From: Ramlibacter aurantiacus
GTDB lineage: Bacteria > Pseudomonadota > Gammaproteobacteria > Burkholderiales > Burkholderiaceae_C
Assembly: GCF_016722895.1 (NCBI RefSeq)
Contig: NZ_JAEQNA010000008.1
Span: forward strand, 186,001 to 250,000
DNA length: 64,000 nt
Reading direction: 5' to 3'
Part shown: piece after piece, positions 41,986-50,433 of the stretch
Layout: every line of letters begins with the position of its first letter
Numbering within the stretch: the stretch's first letter is position 1
The notes under the pieces: generated by a model
The model's input: the letters and a program-made list of their open reading frames with translations, nothing else
What the model was told of the DNA's origin: nothing
Databases searched by the model: none
Program-made: the position numbers and the translations under genes

Positions 41986-42446
41986 CGACGCAACACGCCA
42001 CGGTGGCCGCGCAGATGGCGCAGCTCACGCACCTGCCGATGCCGCGCCTGTGGGCGCTTTGGGACGAACTGTTCGACCAGCGCCCCGGCCATCACCATCG
42101 CACCTACCTGGAAAGCCGCATCGCCTACAAGCTGCAGGAGCGCGCCTTCGGCGGTCTGCCGGCCCACGTGCGCCGAAAGCTGGAGATGATTGGGAAGACC
42201 GGCGAGGTGCCGAATTACAAGCGCCGCGCCGACGTCGGGCTCGTGCCCGGGACCACGCTGGTGCGCGAGTACAACGGCATCACGTACCGGGTGCAGGTGC
42301 TGGAGGGCGGTCGTTTCGAGCTGGGCGGCCGACCCTACAAGAGCCTGTCCGCGGTGGCACGCGCGATCACCGGCTCGGTGTACTCCGGCCCGGTGTTCTT
42401 CGGGCTGAAACCCAGCAGCCGCGAGAGAAAGGCGGTCCGTGCATGA
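41982..42446 (+). CDS. DUF2924 domain protein
   Basis: 154-aa protein. Family hallmarks are MAQLTHLPMPRLWALWDELF, RTYLESRIAYKLQERAFGGL and PGTTLVREYNGITYRVQVLE, then FELGGRPYKSLSAVARAITG. TTG start at 41982 with AAGGAG 8 nt upstream. DUF2924 genes nearly always accompany large serine recombinases as here (ATGA overlap), so it is probably an accessory or directionality factor; that is inference. Confidence 0.88.
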   Translation: MTTQHATVAAQMAQLTHLPMPRLWALWDELFDQRPGHHHRTYLESRIAYKLQERAFGGLPAHVRRKLEMIGKTGEVPNYKRRADVGLVPGTTLVREYNGITYRVQVLEGGRFELGGRPYKSLSAVARAITGSVYSGPVFFGLKPSSRERKAVRA

Positions 42447-43864
42447 AGGCGGGAACCCCACGCGCCCCGGCGCTCACGCCAAAAAAGCGCTGCGCAATCT
42501 ACACCCGCAAGTCCACCGACGAAGGCCTGGACCAAGAGTACAACAGCCTGGAGGCGCAGCGCGATTCCGCCCTTGCCTTCATCAGCAGCCAACGGCATGA
42601 GGGCTGGCTCGCCATCGGCGACGGCTACGACGACGGCGGATTCTCGGGCGGCAACATTAATCGTCCGTCGCTCAAACGCCTGCTGACCGACGTCGAGGAC
42701 GGCCGCGTCGACGTGGTGGTGGTCTACAAGATCGACCGGCTGTCCCGGTCATTGGCAGACTTCGCCAAGATCATCGACCTCTTCGACCGGCAAGGCGTCA
42801 CATTCGTCTCGGTCACGCAGCAGTTCAACACGACCACCAGCATGGGGCGCCTGACGCTTAACATCCTGCTGTCGTTTGCGCAGTTCGAGCGCGAGGTGAC
42901 CGGCGAGCGGATCCGCGACAAGATCGCCGCCAGCAAGGCCAAGGGGATGTGGATGGGCGGCACGCCTCCTCTCGGGTACGACGTGCGTGATCGGAAGCTG
43001 GTCGTCAATGAGCACGAGGCGGCACTGGTGCGGGACATCTTCGCGCGCTACGCCGAAACCGGCTCGGCCGCGCAGTTGGTGCGGGAGCTGCAGATCGAGG
43101 GCCAAACGACCAAGGTTTGGGTGGCGCAGAACGGGCGCAGGCACGAGGGCAAGGTTCTCGACCAGCAGTGCCTGTTCACGATGCTGCGCAACCGCCTGTA
43201 CTTGGGCGAGATGACGCACAAGGGGCAGACCTTCCCTGGCCAGCACGAGGCGATCGTCAGCCAGGAGCTTTGGGCAGCGGTGCAGGCCGTGGTCGACGAG
43301 CGCAAGCGCGGTCCCCGCACGCAGTACAAGAAGGAACCAGCGCTGCTCACCGGGCTGCTGTACGCACCGGACGGCCAGCGGATGCTGCCGACGTTCACGC
43401 AGAAGAAGAACGGCAAACGCTACCGGTACTACGTGCCGTATCTGGAGAAGCGGCAGACTGCCGGCGCCACCCGGGACGCGAACCGACCCAGCATCGGACC
43501 GCTGCCTGCACTGGAGATCGAAGCCGCCGTCCTCGCGCAGGTGCACAAGGCGCTGCAGGAGCCGGAGATGATCGTCGGCGTCTGGCAGGCGGGCATGGCG
43601 CTGCGCGACAAGCAGGACCTGGACGAGCCCACGGTGCTCGTCGCGATGCGGCAAATGAGCCAGGTCTGGGAAAATCTGTTCCCCATCGAGCAGCACCGGA
43701 TCATGCGACTGCTGGTTGAGCGGGTGCAGCTGCACGAGGACGGGCTGGACATCATCTGGCGCGATGACAGCTGGCAACGCTTCCGCCGGGAACTGGAACG
43801 ACAGCCCTTCGTGGCGGAGCAGCGCGAGGCCGAGTTGGCTGGCCGCGACGAGGAGATGGTGTGA
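42443..43864 (+). CDS. Large serine recombinase (site-specific integrase)
   Basis: 473-aa recombinase. The catalytic domain holds the Ser nucleophile in CAIYTRKSTDEG (about residue 22), the Arg in YKIDRLSRSL, and FAQFEREVTGERIRDKIAAS; a recombinase domain follows (GTPPLGYDVRDRKLVVNEHE; MLRNRLYLGEMTHKGQTFPG). The usual CxxC zinc ribbon is absent: the region LLTGLLYAPDGQRMLPTF has no cysteine, and only two cysteines are seen in the whole protein. It appears intact and is the only integrase in the window, a candidate for mobilising this module. ATG 42443 overlaps the DUF2924 stop. Confidence 0.92.
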   Translation: MKAGTPRAPALTPKKRCAIYTRKSTDEGLDQEYNSLEAQRDSALAFISSQRHEGWLAIGDGYDDGGFSGGNINRPSLKRLLTDVEDGRVDVVVVYKIDRLSRSLADFAKIIDLFDRQGVTFVSVTQQFNTTTSMGRLTLNILLSFAQFEREVTGERIRDKIAASKAKGMWMGGTPPLGYDVRDRKLVVNEHEAALVRDIFARYAETGSAAQLVRELQIEGQTTKVWVAQNGRRHEGKVLDQQCLFTMLRNRLYLGEMTHKGQTFPGQHEAIVSQELWAAVQAVVDERKRGPRTQYKKEPALLTGLLYAPDGQRMLPTFTQKKNGKRYRYYVPYLEKRQTAGATRDANRPSIGPLPALEIEAAVLAQVHKALQEPEMIVGVWQAGMALRDKQDLDEPTVLVAMRQMSQVWENLFPIEQHRIMRLLVERVQLHEDGLDIIWRDDSWQRFRRELERQPFVAEQREAELAGRDEEMV

Positions 43865-44343
43865 TGGGCGATCCGAAGACCCAGGGCGAAAAGGCAGCGG
43901 CGCACAGTGTGGTCATCGCGCCATCGGGCAAGTCACGTCAGTTCGAGAGCGGCGGCCGATCCGTGACCTTCGTGCCGCTGTCCATCAAGCGGCGGCACCG
44001 AACCAAGATGATCGTGCCTCCCGAAGGCGACACCGGTTTGAGGGGTACGACGTCAATGGATCTCCCGCTGATTCGCACGCTGGGCAAGGCTTTCTACTGG
44101 GAGCGGCTGATCGAGAGCGGTGAGGTCGCCAATGCCACCGAACTCGCGCGTCTCTTCAAGTTGGAAGCCGGGTGGGTGTCGGAGGTCCTGCGCATGACGC
44201 TGCTGGCGCCGGACATCGTCCGAGCCATCCTCGACGGGCGGCAGCCGCGGCACCTGAATCTGCACGCAGTGCGGGGAAGGCAGAAGGAAGTGCCGCTGGA
44301 CTGGAACGAGCAGCGAAAGCTGTTCGACTTTGACAGCGCGTAG
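43864..44343 (+). CDS. HTH-like small protein of the recombinase module
   Basis: 159-aa protein whose ATG overlaps the recombinase stop (TGATG). N-terminal half basic (PLSIKRRHRTKMIVPPEGDT); C-terminal half KorB/ParB-like HTH in character (NATELARLFKLEAGWVSEVL; LLAPDIVRAILDGRQPRHL). Proteins of this type regularly close the DUF2924-recombinase operon. Probably a DNA-binding accessory factor. It ends 38 bp from the convergent mcrC gene. Confidence 0.72.
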   Translation: MGDPKTQGEKAAAHSVVIAPSGKSRQFESGGRSVTFVPLSIKRRHRTKMIVPPEGDTGLRGTTSMDLPLIRTLGKAFYWERLIESGEVANATELARLFKLEAGWVSEVLRMTLLAPDIVRAILDGRQPRHLNLHAVRGRQKEVPLDWNEQRKLFDFDSA

Positions 44344-44380
44344 ACGCAGTGATGCGAGGACTGACGCTGCGCTGACGCGT

Positions 44381-45505
44381 CTACGGCGGTGTTGGCGCGC
44401 ACAGTCGTAACAACTGCGCTCGAATGTTGGCTGGCGATGCCGTGAGATCCACGGTTGCAAACCGGATGTGGTGCCTCTGGATCGCAACCGTTTCGTCAAC
44501 CATGTCGCCGACGGAAGGGTGAAGCAGCAGGCCGCTGGCGCAATCTGCAAGAGGATCGCCGCGCCCGACCTGTGACCGCAGGTAGGCGTAGATCTGGTAC
44601 AGGTACCCGCTGCGAAGGGTCTCCTCTCGATACCAGCCGCCGGTGACGATCGATGTGAATTTGGTGTCAATGACGATTCGCCGACCCGACGCCCCGTGGT
44701 CGAGCACCACGTCGGTTCGCATCGTCGGCAAGATCTTGTCAATTCCAGACGTCTTCTGGTCGACTTGCCAGCTCAGCGTACCGCCGCACCGCACGCGCCA
44801 TCCCTCCGGCTGCAGCACCACGTCATAGAAGCCGCCGACGGCCTTCTCAAACAGTCGCCGGACCCAGGTGGCCTCGCGGTCCGGCAGGTTCAGCACGCTC
44901 ATTCCTGCCGATTCCGTTGGCAAGGCAAGGTCAAAGGCAAGCCTTGCAGCAGCCACCATCAACCTGTCGTCCGCGTCGTTGCGGCCAAAGCGATCGGTGC
45001 TCATCTGCGCGCGAGTGGGCACATCGCCGGAGACACCCATGGCCTTCATGCCGCTGGCAAGTGAGCGGCAGCGATGAGACACGTCCCCCCTCCGCACAAT
45101 TCTGGAGATGGTCTCCAGTGCAGCCCGGACAAAGCGATTGCGTGGCGTGTCGATGGTCAACTCATCAAATCGACATGCCACCAAGCCACGATCCAGCAGA
45201 CGATGCCTTTCAGTGTTCAGGACATCAATCCGCCCCCGCACGCGATTGAGGACAGCATCCCGAGAGCGGTAGCCTAAATTGAGACGGCGGCGCTGCCTGA
45301 CTTCAACTGCGTGGGCCAGGATCTCAGCGACCAGATCCGGGAGGTCGTCAGGGCTGTCCTCCAGGCCAACATTGCCGATGCCGCGAGTGCGGAACAAGTC
45401 TGACGCATACAGCATCAGTAACCACAGATTGCGCACCGGAATCCGTCCGATGTAGCCATCTGCGTCAACCGATGCGCTCTCGGCTTGCTCCGAGACCACA
45501 CCCAT
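44381..45505 (-). CDS. McrC-family restriction component (orphan)
   Basis: 374-aa nuclease subunit of a modification-dependent McrBC system. It shows YIGRIPVRNLWLLMLYASDL at the N-terminus and a PD-(D/E)xK core: RTDVVLDHGASGRRIVIDTK, then SGYLYQIYAYLRSQVG. ATG 45505 overlaps the stop of the McrB remnant (TGATG). The motor partner McrB is reduced to its last 51 codons, so although McrC looks complete it should have no activity by itself. Confidence 0.85.
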   Translation of the reverse strand: MGVVSEQAESASVDADGYIGRIPVRNLWLLMLYASDLFRTRGIGNVGLEDSPDDLPDLVAEILAHAVEVRQRRRLNLGYRSRDAVLNRVRGRIDVLNTERHRLLDRGLVACRFDELTIDTPRNRFVRAALETISRIVRRGDVSHRCRSLASGMKAMGVSGDVPTRAQMSTDRFGRNDADDRLMVAAARLAFDLALPTESAGMSVLNLPDREATWVRRLFEKAVGGFYDVVLQPEGWRVRCGGTLSWQVDQKTSGIDKILPTMRTDVVLDHGASGRRIVIDTKFTSIVTGGWYREETLRSGYLYQIYAYLRSQVGRGDPLADCASGLLLHPSVGDMVDETVAIQRHHIRFATVDLTASPANIRAQLLRLCAPTPP

Positions 45506-45660
45506 CACCAGCTTTGAACCAGCCGCGCGCACGCCTTGAGCGCTTCGTCAGGTGCATCAAACCAATACTCATCGAGCAGCGGCCCGATCTCAGTCTCGAC
45601 AACCTGCTGGAACCACTTCTTCGTGTCTCCAGCTTCCAGCCTGTGGGCGGGCGTCACATA
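45505..45660 (-). pseudogene. C-terminal remnant of McrB-type GTPase
   Basis: 51 codons and stop directly upstream of and overlapping mcrC: THE segment KKWFQQVVETEIGPLLDEYW followed by FDAPDEALKACARLV resembles the C-terminus of McrB-like AAA+ proteins. No start codon is available; at 45660 it meets the end of an hsdM fragment in another frame. A deletion removed most of mcrB together with the end of hsdM and any hsdS. Confidence 0.65.
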
Positions 45661-46087
45661 GCTATGAGCGCCTCCTTAAACGCCGCAATCGCGTCTGGCA
45701 GCGGCGGGATGTCTTGCAATGGTGGCAGGACGTAGCGCGAAATGTTCAGGGTCCAGTCTTCGGCCTTGATCTCGTCGAGACTGACCACCCGGGCCGCGTC
45801 CTGCACATCGGCAAACCCGCGATACCAGTCGAGGATCTCGGCAGCGTGCTCGGGCTCCAGATAGTTCTGCGCGCGCCCCCGGCGGAACATGCCGGACGCA
45901 TCGGCGATCAGCACCTTCTTCTTGTGCTTGACCGGTTTGCGCTTGCGCAGGACCAGGATGCACGCGGCCAGGCCTGTGCCATAGAAGAGGTTGGGCGCCA
46001 GCCCGATCACGGCCTCGACCAGATCCATCTCCAGCAGCTTCTGCCGGATGCTGCCTTCCACGCCTTTGCGGAACAGGGCGCCCTGGG
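45654..46087 (-). pseudogene. hsdM: hsdM fragment 3 (C-terminal part)
   Basis: C-terminal ~143 codons of a type I restriction N6-adenine methyltransferase: GALFRKGVEGSIRQKLLEMD, LAPNLFYGTGLAACILVLRK, and EDWTLNISRYVLPPLQDIPP. It ends early (FKEALIAM) at the deletion joint with mcrB. On the other side it begins at the target duplication CCCTGGG (46081-46087) of the IS21-type element. Together with the pieces at 47.8 and 49.5 kb it makes one gene of about 480 codons. Confidence 0.85.
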
Positions 46088-46205
46088 TGCGTATTTCGGC
46101 GATCGTGACCGCTCATTTCGGTCATCGTGACCGCCGGCCTGAAGGAGCAGATTCAGGGCCGTTCCGGCATCGTGACCGCCCGTTTCGGCGATCGTGACCG
46201 CCGTG
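46088..46205. repeat. IS right-end repeat array
   Basis: Four copies of a ~20-bp unit containing TTTCGG (or TTCCGG) followed by ATCGTGACCG, starting at the IS terminus. Multiple terminal repeats of this type are transposase-binding sites in IS21-family elements. The matching array is at 48517-48660. Confidence 0.75.
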
Positions 46206-46261
46206 ACGGGCGGCGGTGCTGCGTAGGGGTCGAAGTCTAGATTCCGGTTTAGGGCCTCGGG

Positions 46262-47080
46262 TCAGGTTTTCTGGTCTTCTTTCTCCTTTTGTTGTTTCAC
46301 CGCCGCGCGAGCGGCGGCCCCCCTGGTGCGTCGCGACTCGCCCTCGAGATGGAAGCGGCGGCAGTTCTGCATCAGCCGATCAAGGATGGCGTCGGCGATG
46401 GTGGGGTCGCCCAGCCAAGCGTGCCAGTGCTCGATGGGCAACTGGTGCGTGATGATGGTGGCGCGTTGCCCCACACGGTCGTCGACGATCTCCAGCAGGT
46501 CGCCCCGCGTGGTTGGATCAATGCTGCCGGTGCCCCAATCGTCCAGGATCAACACGTCGATCTTGGCGAGCTGCAACAGCCAGCGGCGGAAGCCGCCGGC
46601 ACCGTGCAGGATGCGCAGCTCCTCGGCCAGACGAGGCACGCGCAGGTACAGTGCCGATCTGCCTTGGCGACAGGCGTACTGCGCCAATGCACAAGCCAGC
46701 CACGTCTTGCCCAACCCCGTGGCGCCGGCGAAGGTGACGGTCTCGCCGCGGTCAACCCAGGTGGAGAGCGCCAGACCCATGAGCGCAGCCCGGTCGATGC
46801 CACGCACCCCCTCGAAGCTCGCGTCCTCCAGGGTGGCGGTGGGGTACTTCAGCTGGGCGCGTTGCAGCAGCCTGGCGCGCTTGCGGTCGCCACGGGCGTG
46901 GACTTCGCGATCGACCAGCAGGGCCAGGCGTTCGTCGAAGGACAGGTCCAGGCAGTTGGCCTGCTCCTGTTGCTGTTGCAGGGCTTCGGCGAAGCCTTGC
47001 AGTTTGAGCGAGCGCAGCTGGGAGACGGTAGCGTTATTGAGCATGGGTATTCGGATTTGGAGGTGGGATTCGGTCGTCAT
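46262..47080 (-). CDS. istB: IstB, IS21-family transposition ATPase
   Basis: 272-aa AAA+ helper of IS21 transposition. Motifs: LSQLRSLKLQGFAEAL-like N-terminal region, Walker A GATGLGKTWLACAL (P-loop), Walker B KIDVLILDDWG, sensor THQLPIEHWHAWLGDP and DAILDRLMQN. ATG 47080 overlaps the istA stop (ATGA); an internal ATG at MLNNATVSQLRSLK is the alternative, family-like start. It looks intact, but its partner istA is split, so transposition needs another copy. Confidence 0.88.
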   Translation of the reverse strand: MTTESHLQIRIPMLNNATVSQLRSLKLQGFAEALQQQQEQANCLDLSFDERLALLVDREVHARGDRKRARLLQRAQLKYPTATLEDASFEGVRGIDRAALMGLALSTWVDRGETVTFAGATGLGKTWLACALAQYACRQGRSALYLRVPRLAEELRILHGAGGFRRWLLQLAKIDVLILDDWGTGSIDPTTRGDLLEIVDDRVGQRATIITHQLPIEHWHAWLGDPTIADAILDRLMQNCRRFHLEGESRRTRGAAARAAVKQQKEKEDQKT

Positions 47081-47829
47081 TGGTAATAGCCGGGGCCGCG
47101 CACATTGGCGTGCGCCGGGCTGGTCCACTCGGGCTGGCCGGCGTCCTGGGGCAGCAGGTCGCGGTTGTTGGCCAGCAGATCGCGCACATTGCGGTAGCGG
47201 ACGGCGCCCAGCGCCAGGCCGCGCTCGCAGGCCGCCTCCAGGCGGGACTCGCCATAGCGGCGCGACAGGCTGAGCAAGCCCAGGCAGGAGCGGTAGCCGT
47301 GCTCGGGATGCTTGTACATCTGCAGCAGTCGGGTGACCACTTCGCCGGTGGCCACGCCGATGCGCTGGCCCCAGTCGATCAGCCGCTGGGGCGTCCACTC
47401 GCGGTGCGCCCGGTGCGCCGCCGGCATGTGAGCGTCCACCGTGGTGTAGCCGCCGCGTCGGTCGTTGCGCGCGTGGGCGGCAACCCTTTGGCCGCGCAGC
47501 AGCAGTTCCACGCCGCCGCGGGTGAGCCGCGCCTCCAGACTCTGGCCGACCAGCGCGTGGGGCACGCTGTAGCGGTGGCCGTCGACCTCGACGTGATAGT
47601 CGATGTGGACCTTGACCGTCTTGAAGCGGGCGAGCTCATAGCGCTGCGCCGGCAGCGGCATGAGCGCCGGCGCATCGAGTTCGGTGAACACACTGGCGCG
47701 GCTGCCGGGCAGCTTCTGGAACGGTCGGTCATTGAGGCTGGGAAGCAGCCCTGCGATGGCGGCGTCAACTTGGGCGACCGTGTCGAAGCGGTGATGGCGC
47801 AGCCGCGCCAATACCCAGCGCGTGACCAC
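47077..47829 (-). pseudogene. istA: istA 3' part (C-terminal half of transposase)
   Basis: About 250 codons: VVTRWVLARLRHHRFDTVAQ, DRPFQKLPGSRASVFTELDA and KVHIDYHVEVDGHRYSVPHA, the C-terminal region of IS21 transposases. The start is missing; at 47821-47829 the sequence passes into inverted hsdM. Its N-terminal half with the whole DDE triad is at 48760-49535 on the other strand. Confidence 0.87.
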
Positions 47830-48516
47830 CCTGTACGGCGTGTTCGGCGATGCCCAGTGGTCGAACAAGGAGCGGCTGTCGGATGCCTTGCTCAAGGACC
47901 TGATCGAGCACTTCTCCAAGCTGCCGTTCGGCAACAGGAACGTCAGCTCGGATCTGCTGGGCGACGCCTACGAATACCTCATCAAGAAGTTCGCCGACGC
48001 CACCAACAAGAAGGCCGGTGAGTTCTACACCCCGCGCAGCGTGGTGCGGCTGATGATCGACATGCTCGATCCGAAGGAAGCCGAGACCATCTACGACCCG
48101 GCCTGTGGCACCGGTGGCATGCTGTTGGCGGCTGTGCAGCACGTCAAAGACATGCACGGCGACGTCAAGCGGCTGTGGGGCAAACTGTACGGGCAGGAGA
48201 AGAACCTCACCACCTCGTCCATCGCGCGGATGAACCTGTTCCTCCACGGCATCGAGGGCTTCCAGGTGGTGCGCGGCGACACGCTGCGCAACCCGGCTTT
48301 CTTCGAGGGCGACCGGCTCGCCACCTTCGACTGCGTGATCGCCAATCCGCCGTTCTCGCTGGAAAAGTGGGGAGAGGACCTGTGGATGAACGACCCCTTC
48401 GGCCGCAACTTTGCCGGTCTGCCGCCCTCGTCCAGCGGTGACTTCGCCTGGGTGCAGCACATGGTCAAGTCCATGGCCGACGTCAGCGGCCGGATGGCAG
48501 TGGTGCTGCCCCAGGG
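47827..48516 (+). pseudogene. hsdM: hsdM fragment 2 (catalytic core), inverted
   Basis: 230 codons in the opposite orientation to fragments 1 and 3. It holds the specificity-independent core of HsdM: TLYGVFGDAQWSNKERLSDA, EFYTPRSVVRLMIDML, AdoMet motif DPACGTGGM and catalytic NPPF in CVIANPPFSLEKW. It runs from the inversion joint at about 47827 to the IS target duplication CCCAGGG at 48510-48516, where VVLPQG is cut; the next codons GALFRKG are at 46.08 kb. The frame in the current DNA opens without a proper start. Confidence 0.87.
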
Positions 48517-48660
48517 TGCGTATTTCGGCCCATCGTGACCGGCCGTTTCGGCATCGTGACCGGTGATTCCGGCGATCGTGACCGACCCTCCGTTTCGGAT
48601 CATCGTGACCCGCCGTTTCGGGATCGTGACCGGCCATTTCGGCGATCGTGACCGCCAGAT
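48517..48660. repeat. IS left-end repeat array
   Basis: About six units of TTTCGG-(N)-ATCGTGACCG spaced 18-25 bp, beginning at the IS tip. Same unit as the array at 46088-46205 in opposite orientation, as expected for the two ends of one IS21-type element. Confidence 0.75.
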
Positions 48661-48759
48661 CGGCGCCCCTGAGGGGCTCTGACCTGCCGGTGATGCTGCG
48701 TAGAGAACGCAACCCCTGGCGTCCTACCCTTGACGGTTTTTTCTCCGTCAAGGACCTGG

Positions 48760-49535
48760 ATGCCGACAAAAGGAATGTCTCTACGCATGATCAAGGATGT
48801 AATTCGCCTGAAGTGGCAGGCACAGCTCTCCCACGAGCAGATCGCCTCCACCCTCGGGATCTCCAAGGGCGCCGTCGCCAAGTACGTCAGCCTGGCGAAC
48901 GCCGCCGGACTCGATTGGGAGACGGTGCAGGACTGGAGCGAGCAGCGGCTATCCACCGCGCTGCAGCCGCGCGCTGCGACCTCCCAGCCCTTCGTTGAGC
49001 CCGACTGGAACCGCGTTCACCGCGAGCTTGATCGCAAGGGCGTGACGCTGATGCTGCTGTGGCAGGAATACGTGGCCGCTCACCCTGAGGGCCGCACCTG
49101 GCGCTACACGCAGTTCTGCGAGCACTACAAGGCTTTTGCAAAGACGCTCAAGCGCTCGATGCGCCAGCACCGGCTGGCCGGCGAGAAACTGTTCATCGAC
49201 TTCGCCGGCCCCACCGTGCCGCTGACCGGCGGCACGCGCGCCCAGGTGTTCGTCTCGGCGATGGGCGCCTCCAGCTACGTCTTCGCCTGTGCGACGCCGG
49301 CGCAGCGCCTGGACGACTGGATCGAATGCATGGTGCGGGCACTGAGCTTCTACGCTGGCGTGCCGCAGTTGGTCGTCCCAGACAACGCGCGCGCCGTCAT
49401 CGCCTCACCGGATCGTTACGAGCCGCGCGCCAACGACACCGTGCTGGACTTCGCCCGCTACTACGGCACCTCGATTCTGGCGGCGCGGCCGCGCACTCCG
49501 CGCGACAAGGCGACGGCCGAGAGTTCGGTGCAGGT
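48760..49535 (+). pseudogene. istA: istA 5' part (N-terminal half of transposase with DDE core)
   Basis: ATG 48760, about 258 codons: HTH KWQAQLSHEQIASTLGISKG, then the integrase core with GEKLFIDFAGPTVPL (first Asp), LVVPDNARAVI (second Asp) and RDKATAESSVQV (Glu). After that codon the sequence is antisense hsdM. Fusing it to the 3' part at 47829 restores VQVVTRWVLARL, a normal IS21 transposase sequence. Confidence 0.87.
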
Positions 49536-49859
49536 GTCCGGATTGGCCTTCTCGATCTCCCGCATCGCGCGCTGGAGGGCTGCACCGACATTGCTCGCCT
49601 TGGTGCGAACATCGTTCCAGTGGCAGTCCTCGGGGATTTGGAAGCGGTGCGACTCCGGAAACCAGGCCAGTTGCTCGTCGCCGTTCTCGTCAACGATCTC
49701 CTGGTACTCCTCGTCCCAGACATCGCAGATGCGCTTGAAGAACAGAAGCGGAAAGATGTAGGTCTTGAAGTCAGCCGCATCCACCGGGCCGCGCAGGATG
49801 TTGGCGGACTCCCAAAGGTGCCCTTCGAGCTGGCTGAGGGTGATTTGTCGGTCGCTCAA
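49533..49859 (-). pseudogene. hsdM: hsdM fragment 1 (N-terminal part)
   Basis: 109 codons of the HsdM N-terminal helical domain: LSDRQITLSQLEGHLWESAN, FKTYIFPLLFFKRICDVWDE and AMREIEKANPDT, followed directly by IS sequence. The next native residues (LYGVFGDAQW) are at 47.8 kb. The listed start is TTG 49859; an upstream stretch in another frame (MKAKQDTGRPPATKKKGFAF) looks like the real beginning, which suggests an additional small frameshift near 49860. Confidence 0.85.
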
Positions 49860-50433
49860 ACGCGAAACCCTTCTTCTTCGTTGCCGGCGGCCGGCCTGTG
49901 TCCTGCTTGGCCTTCATAACCGCCGAATGGGTTTCGCGGATTTTCATTCTGACAGGCCAGTCGATTACTTTTAAAGATGAGCAGATTATGTGTGCGCCAC
50001 CTGAGCCGAGCAACCTGCTAGGCGACCGCCGCCGTGTTCGAGCGCCGCACCGAGGCTGACTCAGTGCATCAGGCGCGTGGCCGCGTGAAAGTCGCCATAG
50101 CACCGAATTCACGCTTTCACACCTCGGGGGACCGCCTGATCCGGGATCCAGGTTCGTTTCGAAGATCCGCCACCACTGGCAGTTAGGAACTGCGCTGCGC
50201 GACACACGGGCAACCTATTGAATGGAAACGGCTTCTGCGTGTGCCAGATCGACGCCGTTCTCCATTATTTTTAGAGAACAGAGAGCGGAGAAGAATCGAA
50301 CGGTAGCGGAACCAGGCCGATATGCGAGGTCGGCCTTCAGTGCGTGGCACACGCAGAACCGCCCGGAACCCCGCGTGGCGCGGGGAAAGCCCAGAAACGA
50401 CAACGCCGACTGAGAACAGTCGGCGTTGAATTC
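49860..50433. other. Gap between hsdM remnant and tRNA-Phe
   Basis: About 570 bp without an intact gene. The first 70 bp continue the hsdM leader on the minus strand in a shifted frame. A 13-bp perfect inverted repeat TTCTGCGTGTGCC (50233-50245) / GGCACACGCAGAA (50346-50358) brackets 100 bp. The tRNA terminator hairpin lies at 50401-50428. Being directly 3' of a tRNA gene, this is where an island attachment site would be expected; none was identified. Confidence 0.45.
50401..50428 (-). terminator. Rho-independent terminator of tRNA-Phe
   Basis: Perfect 12-bp stem CAACGCCGACTG-N4-CAGTCGGCGTTG, 6 bp after the tRNA 3' end on the minus strand, followed by TCGTTTCT. The T-tract is short but the stem is very stable. 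Confidence 0.75.

Larger units (their letters stand above)
46088..47829 (-). mobile_element. IS21-family element, istB-side part
   Basis: Right portion of a split insertion sequence: terminal sequence TGCGTATTTCGG (46088), an array of TTTCGG/ATCGTGACCG repeats (to about 46205), istB and the 3' part of istA. The other portion lies inverted at 48517-49535. The two outer ends are the same 12 bp and both abut a copy of CCCAGGG in hsdM, the 7-bp target duplication. Confidence 0.85.
48517..49535 (+). mobile_element. IS21-family element, istA-side part (inverted)
   Basis: Left portion of the same insertion sequence: terminus TGCGTATTTCGG, six or so ATCGTGACCG-type repeats to about 48660, and the first part of istA, all on the plus strand, facing the other portion. 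The element ends inside istA at the inversion joint near 49533. Confidence 0.85.

Noticed and set aside
46088..48660. Repeated ATCGTGACCG units resembling a CRISPR-like array
   Set aside because: The units lie at the two ends of an IS21-family element, have short irregular spacers and no cas genes; they are transposase-binding repeats.
49771..50205. Minus-strand frame of 144 codons upstream of hsdM
   Set aside because: Only its last part resembles the HsdM leader in a shifted frame; the remainder is not protein-like.
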